64,000 nt of DNA from Orthonyx spaldingii (taxonomy: Eukaryota > Chordata > Aves > Passeriformes > Orthonychidae). The stretch spans positions 124,001 to 188,000 of the forward strand of contig VZTJ01005225.1 in assembly GCA_013397795.1 (NCBI GenBank), in the 5' to 3' direction. Made by a program: the position numbers and the translations under genes. Positions 41,713 to 54,155 of this stretch are shown here, one piece after another; position 1 is the first letter of the stretch; each line of letters opens with the position of its first letter. The notes under the pieces were generated by a model. It made no database searches. It was not told where the DNA came from and saw only the letters and a list, made by a program, of their open reading frames with translations.

Positions 41713-44700
41713 AGTGAGGTATAGAAAATGTTTCTGTATTTTTTTCTCAATTGAAAATCCCAAAACTATGTGGAGATGGAGGAAGCATTTAAAAACTCAG
41801 AACAATAATATCTTAAAAGATACTAAAACTTTGTTTTCAGTAGCTTTTGGAAGGAGGCAAAGGTTGATTTAGGGACCACTTAAGCAAACTGGACATACAG
41901 AAAACCACAGATGCAATGGTGGTTTGGCTGTTGTGCTGTTGAAGGAAATGGTTGACGTCATTGCAAGTCTGTTCTCTATTAACTTTGAAACATCACAGGG
42001 ATCTTCAATTTCACTGAAGACAGTAAAAGGTATAAATGTCATACATGCCTTAAGGAAGGGAAAGAAGGAGTATCTGGGAAACTACAGGTTTTGTCACTTA
42101 TTAAATTGTCTTTCTGTTCACCCATGAGTTTTTTCACTTTTGTTCTTCCTATTCTGTACCCCATCCCACTGGGTGTGGTGGAGTGAATGAATGATCGAGT
42201 TAATCCACAAGAACCTTGGTGGGCTGGAAGGTTTATGAAGTCCAACACAAGCAAATGCTGCCCTCAGCTTCCTGATACATGAAAAAATTGAAGAAAGAGG
42301 TACAAATAACATACTGAAATGTAAAGTTTGGCTTTATTAAAATTGACATGAATAAGCTAACAGAAAGATGACCAGTGTCAAGATTTAGGTCACAATGTTT
42401 GTCATAGGCTTTAGAATAGACTTCTGGAATATATTGGTTCAACACATATGACACTATTTAATCATATTCAAACTGTAATTTTATGCCACCTCCTTATAGA
42501 TTTCTTGGCTTTCTCAAGGACTGTGTACTCTTCTGTGCCTTTATCTCAGGGAAAATATGATGGAACTGGAAAAGACTGATGATCTAAACGAGGTTCCAAA
42601 ATAATGGAAGACTTTCCATGCAAGAACTGATAGAGTAAGCTAGGACTCTGCAATGTGAAACAGGTGTGACTTCTGGGCTGTTTATAAAACAGGACTGTCA
42701 AGGAGAGAGAGGCTACAGAACAATCATTCACAAGAACTAGCTGCCAGAATAAAAATACACAAAAGTAGCAAAAAAAGAGAAGTAGTTTCCCTTACTAAGT
42801 AGGGGATGGCCATACAGACCTCCTTGTCAAAGAGTGGTGAGGTTGCAAAACGCTTGTCTGGGTTCAAGTAACATCCATAAGAAGTTAATAGGCAAACAGA
42901 AAATCAAATTTTCAAACTGAAAATCTGAGCTGGAAATAATTTGAAATAGTAATAGGAAAAAAGTATAATATATATAAAAGAAAAATGTTTATTTATATAA
43001 TATATATAAAGCAGAGATTTTTAATCTTCCTTATGACTGCTGTTAGAGAGCCCTGAATTCCTCAAAGCTTTTTTTGTTGAGTGGTCTTAAAGACTATGAG
43101 AATATTTGCACCCATTTCCATGAAGACTTGAAAGTAAATTGTTTGTTTAAACCATTGCAGGAGTTATCTTGAATAGTCTCATTCAGGGCTGAAGTATCAC
43201 TATTCTAATTTGATTTAAACTGACAAGAATTGATTTAATTCACCTTGAAGCAAGGGTTTAAGAGCTATAAATGAAAACTAAGTTTCCGTAAGAAACATAT
43301 ATTTGTTATATCTATCTAGCTAGTAAAGTTTTTAGATATAGATGTGTAACCCAAGCTCAAAGTAGACAGTGTGTTAAGAAAGATGTACTTTCAGAGGATT
43401 GGTTAATTAGCTCTTGCCTGAATAATTGAAAGGGAACAAAGGTAAGCATGGTGCTCCAGAGGTTAGTGTTGCTGCAGAAGGTGGGAACCTAACTAATGAC
43501 ATGTAAAGTGAAGGTAAAATGAATTCCAACTAATTCTAACTCAAATTCTACTAGACAAAAATAGATCAAAAAAGGGAGTGCTCATTAAATTTCAGCAAAC
43601 TTTGCTCTTAATTAGTTTAAATTAAAAAAAAAAAGATATTGTGCTTTAGTGTATGTATAAAACTAGCCATATTTTATACATATAAAATGCAAGCTATAAA
43701 TAACATGGAAAATAGAGATGTGATAAAGTTTTCTGGTGACAGCATTTATTCAGAACAGCCCCATTATCAAAAGGAACATTATGGAAAAGCAATAAAATCC
43801 AATTTTAAATTTAACAGAAGAAACAGAAGTGAAAAATTATAACCAGCAGGACTCTATGTTGTAGTTTGCTGAACCAGATATCTAAGAGTTTTCCAAAACA
43901 CTGAGAATAGAAACATAATTTCTTACTTGAAAGTTACCATGGATCATCTAGATAGCTATTTTACATTCAAAAACTCAACAGCATTTGAGAAGATCTAACT
44001 TTTTGTAGGCAAAACAGTTGAAGTCAAAATCTCTAAATTACTTCATAAAAATCTCAACTGTAACACACTCAAAAATGTTACAGCGGTATAGCAATTTTGC
44101 AAAATGAGGATGTGAAAACTTACTCTATTGACAATTGGGGGAAGAGCAGACTTGGGGAACATTGACATAGACCAAGGCTGGCATTTGATTCATGTCCAGT
44201 CATTGCTGTAGCAAGGAAACATTGCTTGATGCCATTTATAAAACATAAATAAAACTATTCCAATAGCACCACAGTGAATTCTGTCAAGCAGAAAGGTGAC
44301 CAAGTCAGTGAACATGGTGGTAGTTTTAGGCACTATGAGCAAGAGACCGCATGTGCTGCTGAGATCCACACAGGTCACTGTTCATCCAAGTTTACTTCAT
44401 AGTAAAGACTGTGTGGCTGAAGAAAAGTCTGCCTTCTCCAAAACAAACAAAGAAAACACTCTTACATGGAAACACCAAAAATGCTGTTATGCGAAGTAAA
44501 GACATGATCAAAATATGGTAAGAATTACAAAAAAAGATAAAAATTAAAGTGCCAGTCATTTTCAGTAAGAGTTAGATTCAGTAAATCTCTCTGGCCTCCA
44601 TTTGCCATACTCTTCAAAAGGTATAAACAAAGAACTTTATAGCCTTTAATGTCTAAAATTCAACATAATGTAATGTCACAGGTAGACGTCACATAAATAT

Positions 44701-46486
44701 AAAAATAATTTCCTACATCAGAAGTAAGTCAAATAGCCTGTAGTTGTTATTATTCATATTTGTATGATGGTAAAAAATGAGACATTATTAGAGCATTGCA
44801 ACTCCATTATTCTATTATTCCTTTGCATACTTTATCTAGGGTCAAAGTTTTCTTCTACTGGTTTTGGGGGTTTTTTTTAAGTTTTTTTGAAATTTTTGGT
44901 GTCTGAGACACTATACTGCTGTCATTAATAGATCACTGCCATTGGCCATCTTCTCAAAATAATCAAGGTAGTGCAGTGTGAAATACACCAGGTAATTTCA
45001 GTCTTCAGGATGTTCTTCCCTTCTTTCAGCTAGATCTTAGGTCCTGATCCATTGCTTTCAATCTTAGGACTAACCTAAACTAAGAGCTTACTCCCTCTAT
45101 AATTAATGGAAAGAGGCTGGAATATATTAAACAACGAGACCCATTTCAGATGTCTATTAACTGTTAAAGGTATTTATCTATTTCTAGTAAAGAGAGGAAG
45201 GGAGATTGTGGTGTCTTTTTTTTTTTCCTAATATAGATGCCTTGGGTAACTGCCTGGGCAGGATGACCAAGTCATTCCTTTACTTTCAAGACAAGTAAAA
45301 TGTTAGACATTAACTAAAGGCACCCATCTCTCAGTGGAGAAGTTCACTGCATATCTATCACATCAAGCAGAAATGCAATTATTTAAATCCATGGAATAAA
45401 TATTATTTAAACTCATAGACAAATATTTTAATACTTTTGCTGGCTGTGGCTTAATACTTGTTTGAAGTGTCTCTAAAAATCTGTTTGGAGGAGCAATATA
45501 CATACATTATTTTATTAAGAATATAGGCTTTTTCTGTCCTCACCTCTAGATAATCTAATTAAAAAGTTAAAGAGACTTAATATTAAGAGCTATGGAAATG
45601 ACATACTTACTATATGTGTAATAAGTGGTAGGACTATAGTATGTGGGTCTGTGCTAAAAAAGATTCTCTTCATTCTTACAGAACTTGACTTCTCATCACC
45701 AGTAAGGACAATTATGTTGCTGTGATAAGGAGAGGATATTCTAAATATGTATCAAGCTTAATTTATAAGCATTTTCATGTATGCTTTAAATAGACAAAAT
45801 AATTGGAATGACATTTGTATAAATAAGAATGAGGATGAAGCCTTAGAAGGAAGTATTTATGGAATAAAATATAGCTGGGAGAAGTAAGGTCTCAATATAC
45901 GTTCTATGATGGTTATTTCATACCATTAAAAATGAAGGTTATACAGATTCATTTTTTTCTCATATTATTAAAATATTTTCTCATATTATTTCTCATAATA
46001 TTAAAAGGCTAGTTTTAGTTCTACATTAAAATGAAAATTTTCCTATCTTTAGAAGAGTGCCCTAATATGTGTCTCTGCTTTCTTTGACCAAAACTCAGAT
46101 GTTCAAACAGCTAATAATTTTAGAGTCAAGTCCCATCTGGAACGTGAAGAAGTCGAGATTCATATCCTTATTTTTGTGTATAAACTCTCTTGTTCGACTC
46201 ACTTCATCTTATATAAATATGGTTTGGGTTAGAGGAAGTAAGATTATAACCATCAGTGTTACCATAGTTTGTTTCTGCTATTTAAGTGTTTTAACACTTT
46301 AAACTTACAAATATTTTAAAAAGAAGGAATATATACATGATGAAAATCTCATCAATTTATGAACTCTGTACTTCTAAGTCATCAAGTTTGCAGGAATTCT
46401 TTTATATTTGTGCTAGTATGTGTATATATACATAGCCATGTACTACACAGATATACACATGTACCTACACACGTGTGCGGCCACAG

Positions 46487-46489
<3 letters not shown>

Positions 46490-46519
<30 letters not shown>
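46490..46519. repeat. (AT)15 microsatellite
   Basis: An uninterrupted AT tract of about 30 bases. The preceding 100 bp (from about 46420) are also rich in alternating TATA, CACA and GTGT, so the whole patch may be structurally flexible. Confidence 0.93.
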
Positions 46520-46525
<6 letters not shown>

Positions 46526-48369
46526 CTTAAATGGTTTTGTGACATTTCTGGAGTTCTACACTGACAAAAAGGCATTAGGCAACTGTTCAATGTTAGCTTA
46601 TTTCATGCCCTAAGCTTTAGCGATAAAGGTGGAATAAAATAAGCGGCCATTTCTAGCTTTCAGTCATGAGTTTTAATTGGCACTAATTAAATCGGCATCT
46701 AAAGGGCACGTTATGTAGGGAACCTCCCCATTTAAACAATTATTCCATGTCTGTCAAACACATTAATTCTGGTAGAAAGCCAAATTCAAAAAGAGGAGAT
46801 ACAGACCAGGTAAGTGTTACTCTTAAGTGGCTCCTAATTGTTTTGCAGTAATTATTTGAAGCTTTTATTATGTAAATGTTAATAGTAGTGCAGCTTTCTG
46901 CACTAAGAAGCAGTACCAACATGCTTCCAGAATGAACATGACTTTTACACTAACAAATCTCCTAATGAAAACATGAAAAATATGTAGAAGTCTCCAGAAA
47001 TGATCTGGAGTCAATAAGTCTTCCTCTTCGTATACAACTTCAAAGTAAATGATTTGCCATTTAGTAAAGTCAGAAAGTAATTTTCTTTAAGCCTTGTTTT
47101 TTTTATCACAGAAAAAATAAATTTTTGTGTATCTTTTTGTTTCACTAGTTAATAAAGCATTGTGTGGAAACTGTAAAATATTGAGTCTTAGTGTATTCTG
47201 CTTGACAGAATTATGTTTCCATAATAATGGAATTCCCTTCTTTTCCAGCTTGAGGCTTAGAAAATAAAAAAACCTCCTGAATTCTCTTTTATTTCTGAAA
47301 TTTACCTTCATGGTCAAAAAGTATAGAGAATACAAAATATACCCAACCGGGTTTTGTTACCAGGAAGATTACTTGTACTGTGGTATGAAAAATTGCAATA
47401 TCTTCATTTAAACAGCTTGCCAGTGCACTGAAAAGATATGTCTTAAATTATTTCTTTCCAAGATATTAGTCCAGAATTCCTACACAAAAAAAGTACTTTT
47501 AGGACCAAGAAGTTAGAACTGGAATTGTTAGATGCATAGAGATCGTTCTCACCTGTAGATAAACAATGAAGAAATTCGGTCAGTGCTTTTTGAGTGTTAG
47601 GTTTTGGTAGGGTATGGTGAACCTATTAGCCTAGTCATGTTCTATTTCAGCAATCTAGGGAATGCAATTGTTTTGGGCAACTAGGAGAAAATGGGTTTTC
47701 TTTGTTTTGTTTCTTTAAATTAATGGTGTGTTCTAGTGTTTCAAAAGTGATAAGACATTTAAAAATGGTAGAATCCTCTATTGTTGAAAGAGATTAAACC
47801 ATTACCATTTATCAAAACAAGGCTATGTCTCAGCAAAAACTTAGTTTCCTTAGCAATATTATATTCTCTTCTTTGTACTTTCAAGAGAAAAGTGATTATT
47901 CAAATTCAATAATTTTTGAGCATAATTTGAATGAGTGATACCTAAGTTAAGACAGTATTAGTGTTCAGTAATTTTCTGTATTCAGTACAAGAGAGGAAAA
48001 TGTGGCAACCTAATGACTTGCTAGCATCCAGAGGGACTCACTGTCATGAGTAAAATAAAGGATATTCAAAATTCAAGGATTTAAATCATGCTTAAATCAA
48101 CACAGGACGATTATGCTATTTTTCCTTTCTAGCAAAAGACCTCATATCATTTGGCAGACATATTTTAATTAGTTTAACTGGTATTTACATTGTTTTGGTT
48201 TTTTTCTTTATATCCTTCCTCCAATAAATCTTGGTTTAAGAAAGGATTGGTAATTTCACTGAGAAAAAATGTTGTGTAATACTGCACAAGTGCAGGAAGA
48301 CTGGCAAAACACGTATTTCCCTAAACTGGTATTATTCTACTTCAGAATTGTCTAGATTTCAACCCAAAG

Positions 48370-48432
48370 AACCTGGGCTGTAACCCTTCTCTTCCAGTTC
48401 TGTAGCTCTTCCCACTAAGACACTTCTCTCCA
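48370..48432 (-). repeat. MIR-like tRNA-derived SINE fossil
   Basis: The minus strand reads AGTGTCTTAGTGG, then AGAGCTACAGAACTGG, then CCCAGGTTCT. This resembles the tRNA-derived head of amniote MIR elements (roughly '...TAGTGGTTAGAGCAC...GGACTGG...GACCTGGGTTCT'). A box-like and B-box-like parts are in order and correctly spaced. The match is ancient and imperfect. A library search is needed to confirm it. Confidence 0.45.
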
Positions 48433-48859
48433 GGCATGCACTTTTGTCTGCTTCATGCAGAGGCCCTGTGCAAGCCATGCATGTACACACACTGTAAAAA
48501 CACAGCCATTCTGTATGTGTCTAACACATACAGGACATAGGTGCAGTGCCAGGTTAAGCATTAATGTACTTATCAGTTCTGAGACTCTTGTATGATCTCT
48601 ACTAGCCAGTAAGTGGTCATTCATACCAGGAGTGCACCTCCTGTAATCCTGGAAGCGTCTGACCTTTGATCTTGCTGATTCGCCATGTTCGAGTAGCCTG
48701 CTTTTTCCTTGAGGGGATATATTTTCCACATCTGTGCTTTTCCCTTGTGGTTCCCTGAGCTGCCAGCTATTGTCATTGCAACAATTTCTCTTCTGCCTGT
48801 GTTATTACTTATTTCATGTGGCTCCCGTTCATGTACTCCCAAAGCTTAGCAACAACCTT

Positions 48860-48945
48860 CTCGGTAAGACTGGGCCAAGGTTACCCAGCTATGCTGCACT
48901 AAGGTAGTTCTGGGGTCAGAGTGCTCAACTCAGGGGCTGTGGCTT
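48860..48945 (-). repeat. MIR-like CORE-SINE fossil
   Basis: The minus strand contains TAGCTGGGTAACCTTGGCCC followed by AGTCTTACC. I count about 24 of 30 matches to the MIR core (TAGCTGTGTGACCTTGGGCA, then AGTCACTTAACC). A head-like GAGCACTCTGACCCC lies upstream in the same orientation. MIR copies are rare and very old in birds. The two fossils share orientation and are about 430 bp apart. Confidence 0.5.
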
Positions 48946-51900
48946 ATGTTCTATCTACAGTGTAAGTTATTTAACTGCTTACATTATAGCAACATTCCAT
49001 GTAGCTTAGAAACTAGCTGTCTTAAATTAAAATTCTGTAAATATTTCACTCTGTAGTCTTTATCAGGTAAGATAAAGAATTTTATTTATAGGACATAGTC
49101 CTGAATTATTATTCTCTCTCTGAGAAAGGGAAACTCTTATGATGTCTAGAATATGTATGCATGTATATATATACATACTTATTTTTACAAATTTTTCTGG
49201 TTTTGGAGGAGGGATTTAGATACTTTCCTGAGATCCACAGGAACAGAAAATCATATGCTTGTAGCACAGCTTAAATGTAAACATGTTTTGCGATTTTGAG
49301 AGTAAGTGTTACAGGACAGTACAATTGCTGTATTTCCTGAGCATTTTGACCTTTATTGGGGGGAATGGGAAGCCACAAGGAGCATGTTGCAGTTTGTAAC
49401 AATACTTGCTTTTCCTAGTCTTGATTTCTAAACCTGATGGCAACACTGTCTCTCACAAGACTAGGAGAAAAAGTCATAATGAAGACTGTGCAGGGAACCA
49501 ACCATTTCATACCCTTGAGGTCAGTGTATAGGTATAAAAAGCAGGTGCCTAGGAGAAAATAAAGAAAGAAAATGAGATAATTCAGCTGGATTTTGGAATA
49601 TGGAACAGAGAGGGATGCTGGAGTGTGAAAAGTAAAGTGGAGAGAGAAAAATTTTGAACAGAATGGGAACAGCAACACTAAAGCAACACTAAGAGTTCAT
49701 GCAATAAGAACATTCTACTTGCCAGAACAAGAAATGTTGTAAGTAGTTATATCACTTCAAAACATTGGACATAAACCACTGTCTTTAGACACTTTTTCCT
49801 CTGTGGTTAAAAGACAGCTCTATGACATAATTCTTCAGTGGGATTTAGCATGTGTCAGACTGTGATTACATATGCTTGTTTATTTTCAGTGAGCACTGAA
49901 CTTCCAGCCAAAGTTTTTGTTTTAATCTGAAAATAAATGAGAGTCTCTGTGACATTGGTGTGAGCCTGGCACTTGTACCCATTCTGTCATAACACACTGC
50001 ACAGATTTCCATTTCAGCCCTTGGCAAAAGAATCTGTATGCCCAGTTCTCACTGATCTGAATGCATGTCAGGCATTTAGGGATGTTTCATGGATTGAGAA
50101 AGGTGAAAAATGAGAATGACAGATTTGTTTCTTTCCTTTTTGAATACTCTTTTCCTTTTGTTTCTGTGATGAACTTAGTAATGAGAACTCTGGGTTGGTA
50201 CTTGTTAACTTCTAGTTATAAAACTAGTGTGCAACATAGAAATGTCTTTATGAAGGAGGAAGAAGAATATCTGCAGTAGTGGGAAAGATGCATTTATTGT
50301 TCAAAAAGCACTTTTCAAGTAGAAATTAGATTTTTCTCTCTTGGCATGGTGTAGATATATATGAACAGAATTTGTCTTGGAAGAAAATTGGATTGTGCTG
50401 CAAAGGTGTATTGCAATGGTAGTAAGTGGGCAGTCAGTCAGACTACAGCCAGTTTGAAACAAAGGAAGCCCAGCTAAACAAAATCCTGCAATGTGTGCAG
50501 TGTTTATCTCAGCACAGCCATTGTCATTGGTCTGCACAACTAAATGTCTATAGCTTCACAATTCCATCACACACCAATGAATTAAGTCTCAGTCAAAACA
50601 CACTTCAATTCAACTCAAGCCTCTAAAGGGCCAGTTGCCTTGGGTAGCTGAAGCTGTTATCCAGAGTGAAAAAACAACAGGAATTAAATCTTGTAGCTGT
50701 CTTTTGTTTGTCTTCAAGAAAACTGACTTAACCTCCTTTTGTCACAGATGATGAGCTGAACTACACTGACTGAGGTGCAAGAAGCAACATTAATAATAAT
50801 GTAGAGCCTGGCAGGGTCATGAGCCTGGTCTTAACCCCAAAAAATAGCAAACACTGAACTCAATACTAGCAATCCTTGACTGTAAACATGCATCAGATAT
50901 TCTGATGCTGTTAATTCAGAGATGTTCTCATCAGATCTCTCTATAAAATTCCAGCTCTAATTTAGAGTTGCCTGTTCATTTGTCAGACACCTAAGCTCAC
51001 ATCTTCATAAATACTTTAAAAATTAATTCTGTTAACAATACTCACACTGTACTTCCTGACTGCTGTAATCATTCAATAACGTCTTTCTGAGCATCTAATG
51101 AAAAGATTAGGACACCTTCCCTTCTATCTCTTTAAGTCACAGATTGCACTCCAATTTTTTTTGTACTGTAGATTTTAATAAATCTTTTGGAGTAAAAGGT
51201 CTTGTAAAAGTAATAAAATAAAAATCCTATGCTGATATTGTTTTTATAATGAAATTGTACACAAAGAAAAGCAGTATATTTCATCACAATATTTTTAAAC
51301 AATTTTCCTAATGAAAAGAAGAACATTATGAACCCTGCATTCGGGAATTGTTTTCATTATTCATTTAAGAGGACAGCATTAGGATTATGAATGTCTCCAG
51401 AAAGAGTGTCAATAACCTTTCTAGGTTTACTCCTCTTGGATTCTGCTCATCCTAAGTAATACAATTCTGTTATGAGCAAAAAAAACCCAAACAAAAATCA
51501 AATAAACCACCCAACACAATGAACACCTGAAATTTTTCACAAAAGTGCAGAATAAATTAAGGAGAAGAGAAAGTAAGGGATGGCTTTTTTTTCCTATGGA
51601 ACAGAAATATCTCCAGTGTCTAAAATTTAGCATGAAAAGTGTTATCCTTTTTATCATAATTATATTAATCTATTTTTTCAGTTTGTGGGATCTTGTAAAA
51701 GGGCAAAGGTAAAATTAATATATGATAGGAACTATATGTATGAAACAGAAATTTACAACTACATGATACCTTTTGAATCCTTTGTCTGTAAGAAGTAATA
51801 TCAGAATAGTTTTATGGGTGGCTTTGCGTCTGGGCTTCAGCTCTGTGGCTTCAGTTTGTGACTTCTGATTCATGAATGAATATATTTATTAATCCAATTA

Positions 51901-52318
51901 TAGATCATGGAGAGCTGCAGCTCAGCAAATCCAAAAAAATTATTTTCTCCCTGCATATATGTAGGTATGAGACAAATACATAATGTTCATATGGATCCAT
52001 AGTGGATTACGTAGAATTATTACTCTGTAACAGAAGCATGATAGCAATAGATTTTTCTTGTTCTGAATATTACAAGTTTCTTTGTTCCCTCAATTTTTTT
52101 TCTGTTGTTCAAGTCCCTCTAGAATCTGTTCATACTTTGCCCAAAGCTTCCCCCCATCCAAGACTACCTGTTGTTCCTCATTTATTTGTCTATGGAACAT
52201 GTAGTAAGAAAATGTTTTTGTGCTGAATTACACAAAATGCAGTAATCGACATGCAAGAAGATAATTTTTTTAATGGAGGAAGTTTTTATCTTGATAATTT
52301 CAATCCTTTGTGATAAGT
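48946..52318. other. Non-coding sequence, no gene seen
   Basis: Open frames of 87 codons or fewer, none recognisable. It includes the 16-bp AT palindrome ATGTATATATATACAT near 49161. Nothing else is supported. Confidence 0.65.
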
Positions 52319-52342
52319 ATTCATTCTTTTAAAAGAATGAAT
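52319..52342. repeat. Perfect 24-bp palindrome
   Basis: ATTCATTCTTTT is followed directly by its exact reverse complement AAAAGAATGAAT, with no spacer. The flanking bases do not continue the symmetry. It is not a simple dinucleotide tract, which makes it more notable than the AT hairpins elsewhere. Confidence 0.95.
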
Positions 52343-54061
52343 TTCTTGATATCACTAACAATGCCTGTGACTATAAACATTCTCTGACCTTGGAAACCAG
52401 TCATGCCCACTAAAAAGGTTATCACAGTCCTATAAAAGGCCTGTTCCTGTGACAGGTCAAATACATCACCTTGAAAGTCTGATTTGAAAGAAATAAATAA
52501 CCAAACCTTATTAAGTCAACAATTAAAAATTTTAAAAGCTGTTTCTTAGCTTTATAAAATCCAAAGAGGGTTAGAATCCTGATGATCCATTAATTCCCTG
52601 CTCTTTCAAAATTTTTGCCTCAGATGTTAAGTTCCTTTTTCCCTAGCATACCAATTCATAAATGTCTTATCAGACTGACATCCTTTTTGTTTGTTACGGT
52701 TAGACATTCTTTGATCATGATGGCTCTTATTGCATTATTAAACAAAAGTACTGCAGCCCTGAGGTAGGGACATGGGAAATCCAACTGAAAGAGTTTCCAT
52801 AACCTCTTACTTGATTAAGTTATTTCTGAACAATTTGTTAAAGCCCATTAAATGGAAACATTTTGGCATTACATATTTGTGTGATGTCTGACTTAGCTGA
52901 TTGTGTCTTCAGGCCTCAAAGACTCAGCTCAGTGGAAGTGTGGTTCACCTCTGATGTACAAGTTGAAAGCAAAAGGGTAGAAAAAGAAGTTCTGACTCTC
53001 TGCCATGTCCTTTACTCTCAGACCTCTTACTGTGTATGAGTCAGGAACAAGTTGTTTCTCAAAGACTTTCTGTGTCCAAGAAGTCCCAATCAGCATTTTG
53101 GGATGAATGTACCTGTCAATTTGATACCCACAGCCATCTTATCAAAACCAGTCATGCACACATAAACCAAATGCAGAATAATGGCAATATTTTGAATTCA
53201 CAACAAAAAGCCATAGGCTTTTGCTGCAGTTAAAGAAAATTCATTGTAAAATATTTCATTACAATTTGAGTTCAATATTAATTAGAGAAATATAGATATC
53301 CAGGTTCACAAAATGTGTAAGTATGTGTGTGTATTATATATTGGATAAAGTGTTGTATCTGTTAAAATGAAAAAAAGAGGCAGCATAGTCTTAATACAAG
53401 CAACTTTAAAAAATGTTAGTATCTCTATGAGACGACTACATATTTTCATGTAGCCAAAAAATCTCATCGTTTTAGTTGGTTTTCCAACAGACACTTTGGC
53501 ACTGACAAACATGCAGGCTTAAGAGGGAATTGAAAACACCCAGGCTGAGGTGTCAGAAAATAATTGCTTCATAAAACTAAAGTTTATTTCTCAGAGGTTC
53601 CAGTTTTTCTTAAAAACAGACCTATCCTTGCTTGCTACAGGGGACTTCATCTTTTAAGTTTTAGTTTATGTACAAATAGAGGTGTTCTGCAGATTATACC
53701 TTTCACCTATGAGAGACTACAAAAAGTGGGGAAAAAAATAAAGTCAATATATTTGCCCTAAAGAATTCATAGTCAAGGCCACTTAAAATCTTTACATTGA
53801 ATTAATGTGAGAAGCTGACTTGCTATTATATATAGCTTTATGGTTTGTATTACAGTAATCAACAATTTTGACAAAAGCCATGAGGAGAATAAATAAGACC
53901 GAGTACAGTAGATGTTATATTATTTAAGCTATTTAAGAAACACTGTGAACATTTAAGGTTAGTTACCAATGTATGTAAACATGTCCTGGAGTGCTGATTC
54001 TTCAACTATATGTTTTCGTACTTTGTGTTGGTTTGCTTGCTTTTGTTTAGGTGATGTGGTA
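52343..54061. other. Non-coding sequence, no gene seen
   Basis: AT-rich, with open frames of 68 codons or fewer and no recognisable repeat or RNA gene. Confidence 0.65.
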
Positions 54062-54155
54062 ATGTTATGTTATGTTATGTTAGGTTATGTTAGGTTATGT
54101 TATGTTATATGTTATGTTATGTTATGATATGTTATGATATGTTATGTTATGTTAT
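54062..54155. repeat. (TTATG)n pentanucleotide microsatellite
   Basis: About 94 bp of TTATG/ATGTT units with internal variants: TTAGG-type units near 54080-54097, and TTATGA and TTATA units later. Mixed units indicate an older, partly degenerated array that probably still varies in length. Confidence 0.95.

Larger units (their letters stand above)
37626..48369. other. AT-rich non-coding sequence with AT microsatellites
   Basis: No open frame exceeds 93 codons and none is recognisable. Simple repeats include an (AT)n tract at 37924-37942, an AT hairpin at 38552-38583 and an (AT)15 tract at 46490-46519. There is also a 15-bp identical direct repeat of TATAATATATATAAA at 42964-42978 and 42996-43010. 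No RNA genes or young transposons are seen. Confidence 0.65.

Noticed and set aside
42200..42290. Old CR1 tail (GGGCTGGAAGGTTTATGAAG, then TCCAAC)
   Set aside because: A few bases resemble the CR1 tail but neighbouring consensus blocks are absent on both sides.
48415..48729. 104-codon minus-strand open frame
   Set aside because: It partly overlaps a MIR-like SINE fossil and has no recognisable family. The lower AT content of this block makes longer chance frames likely.
54080..54100. Interstitial telomeric repeat
   Set aside because: The TTAGG-like units are variants within a TTATG pentanucleotide array. No TTAGGG hexamer array is present.
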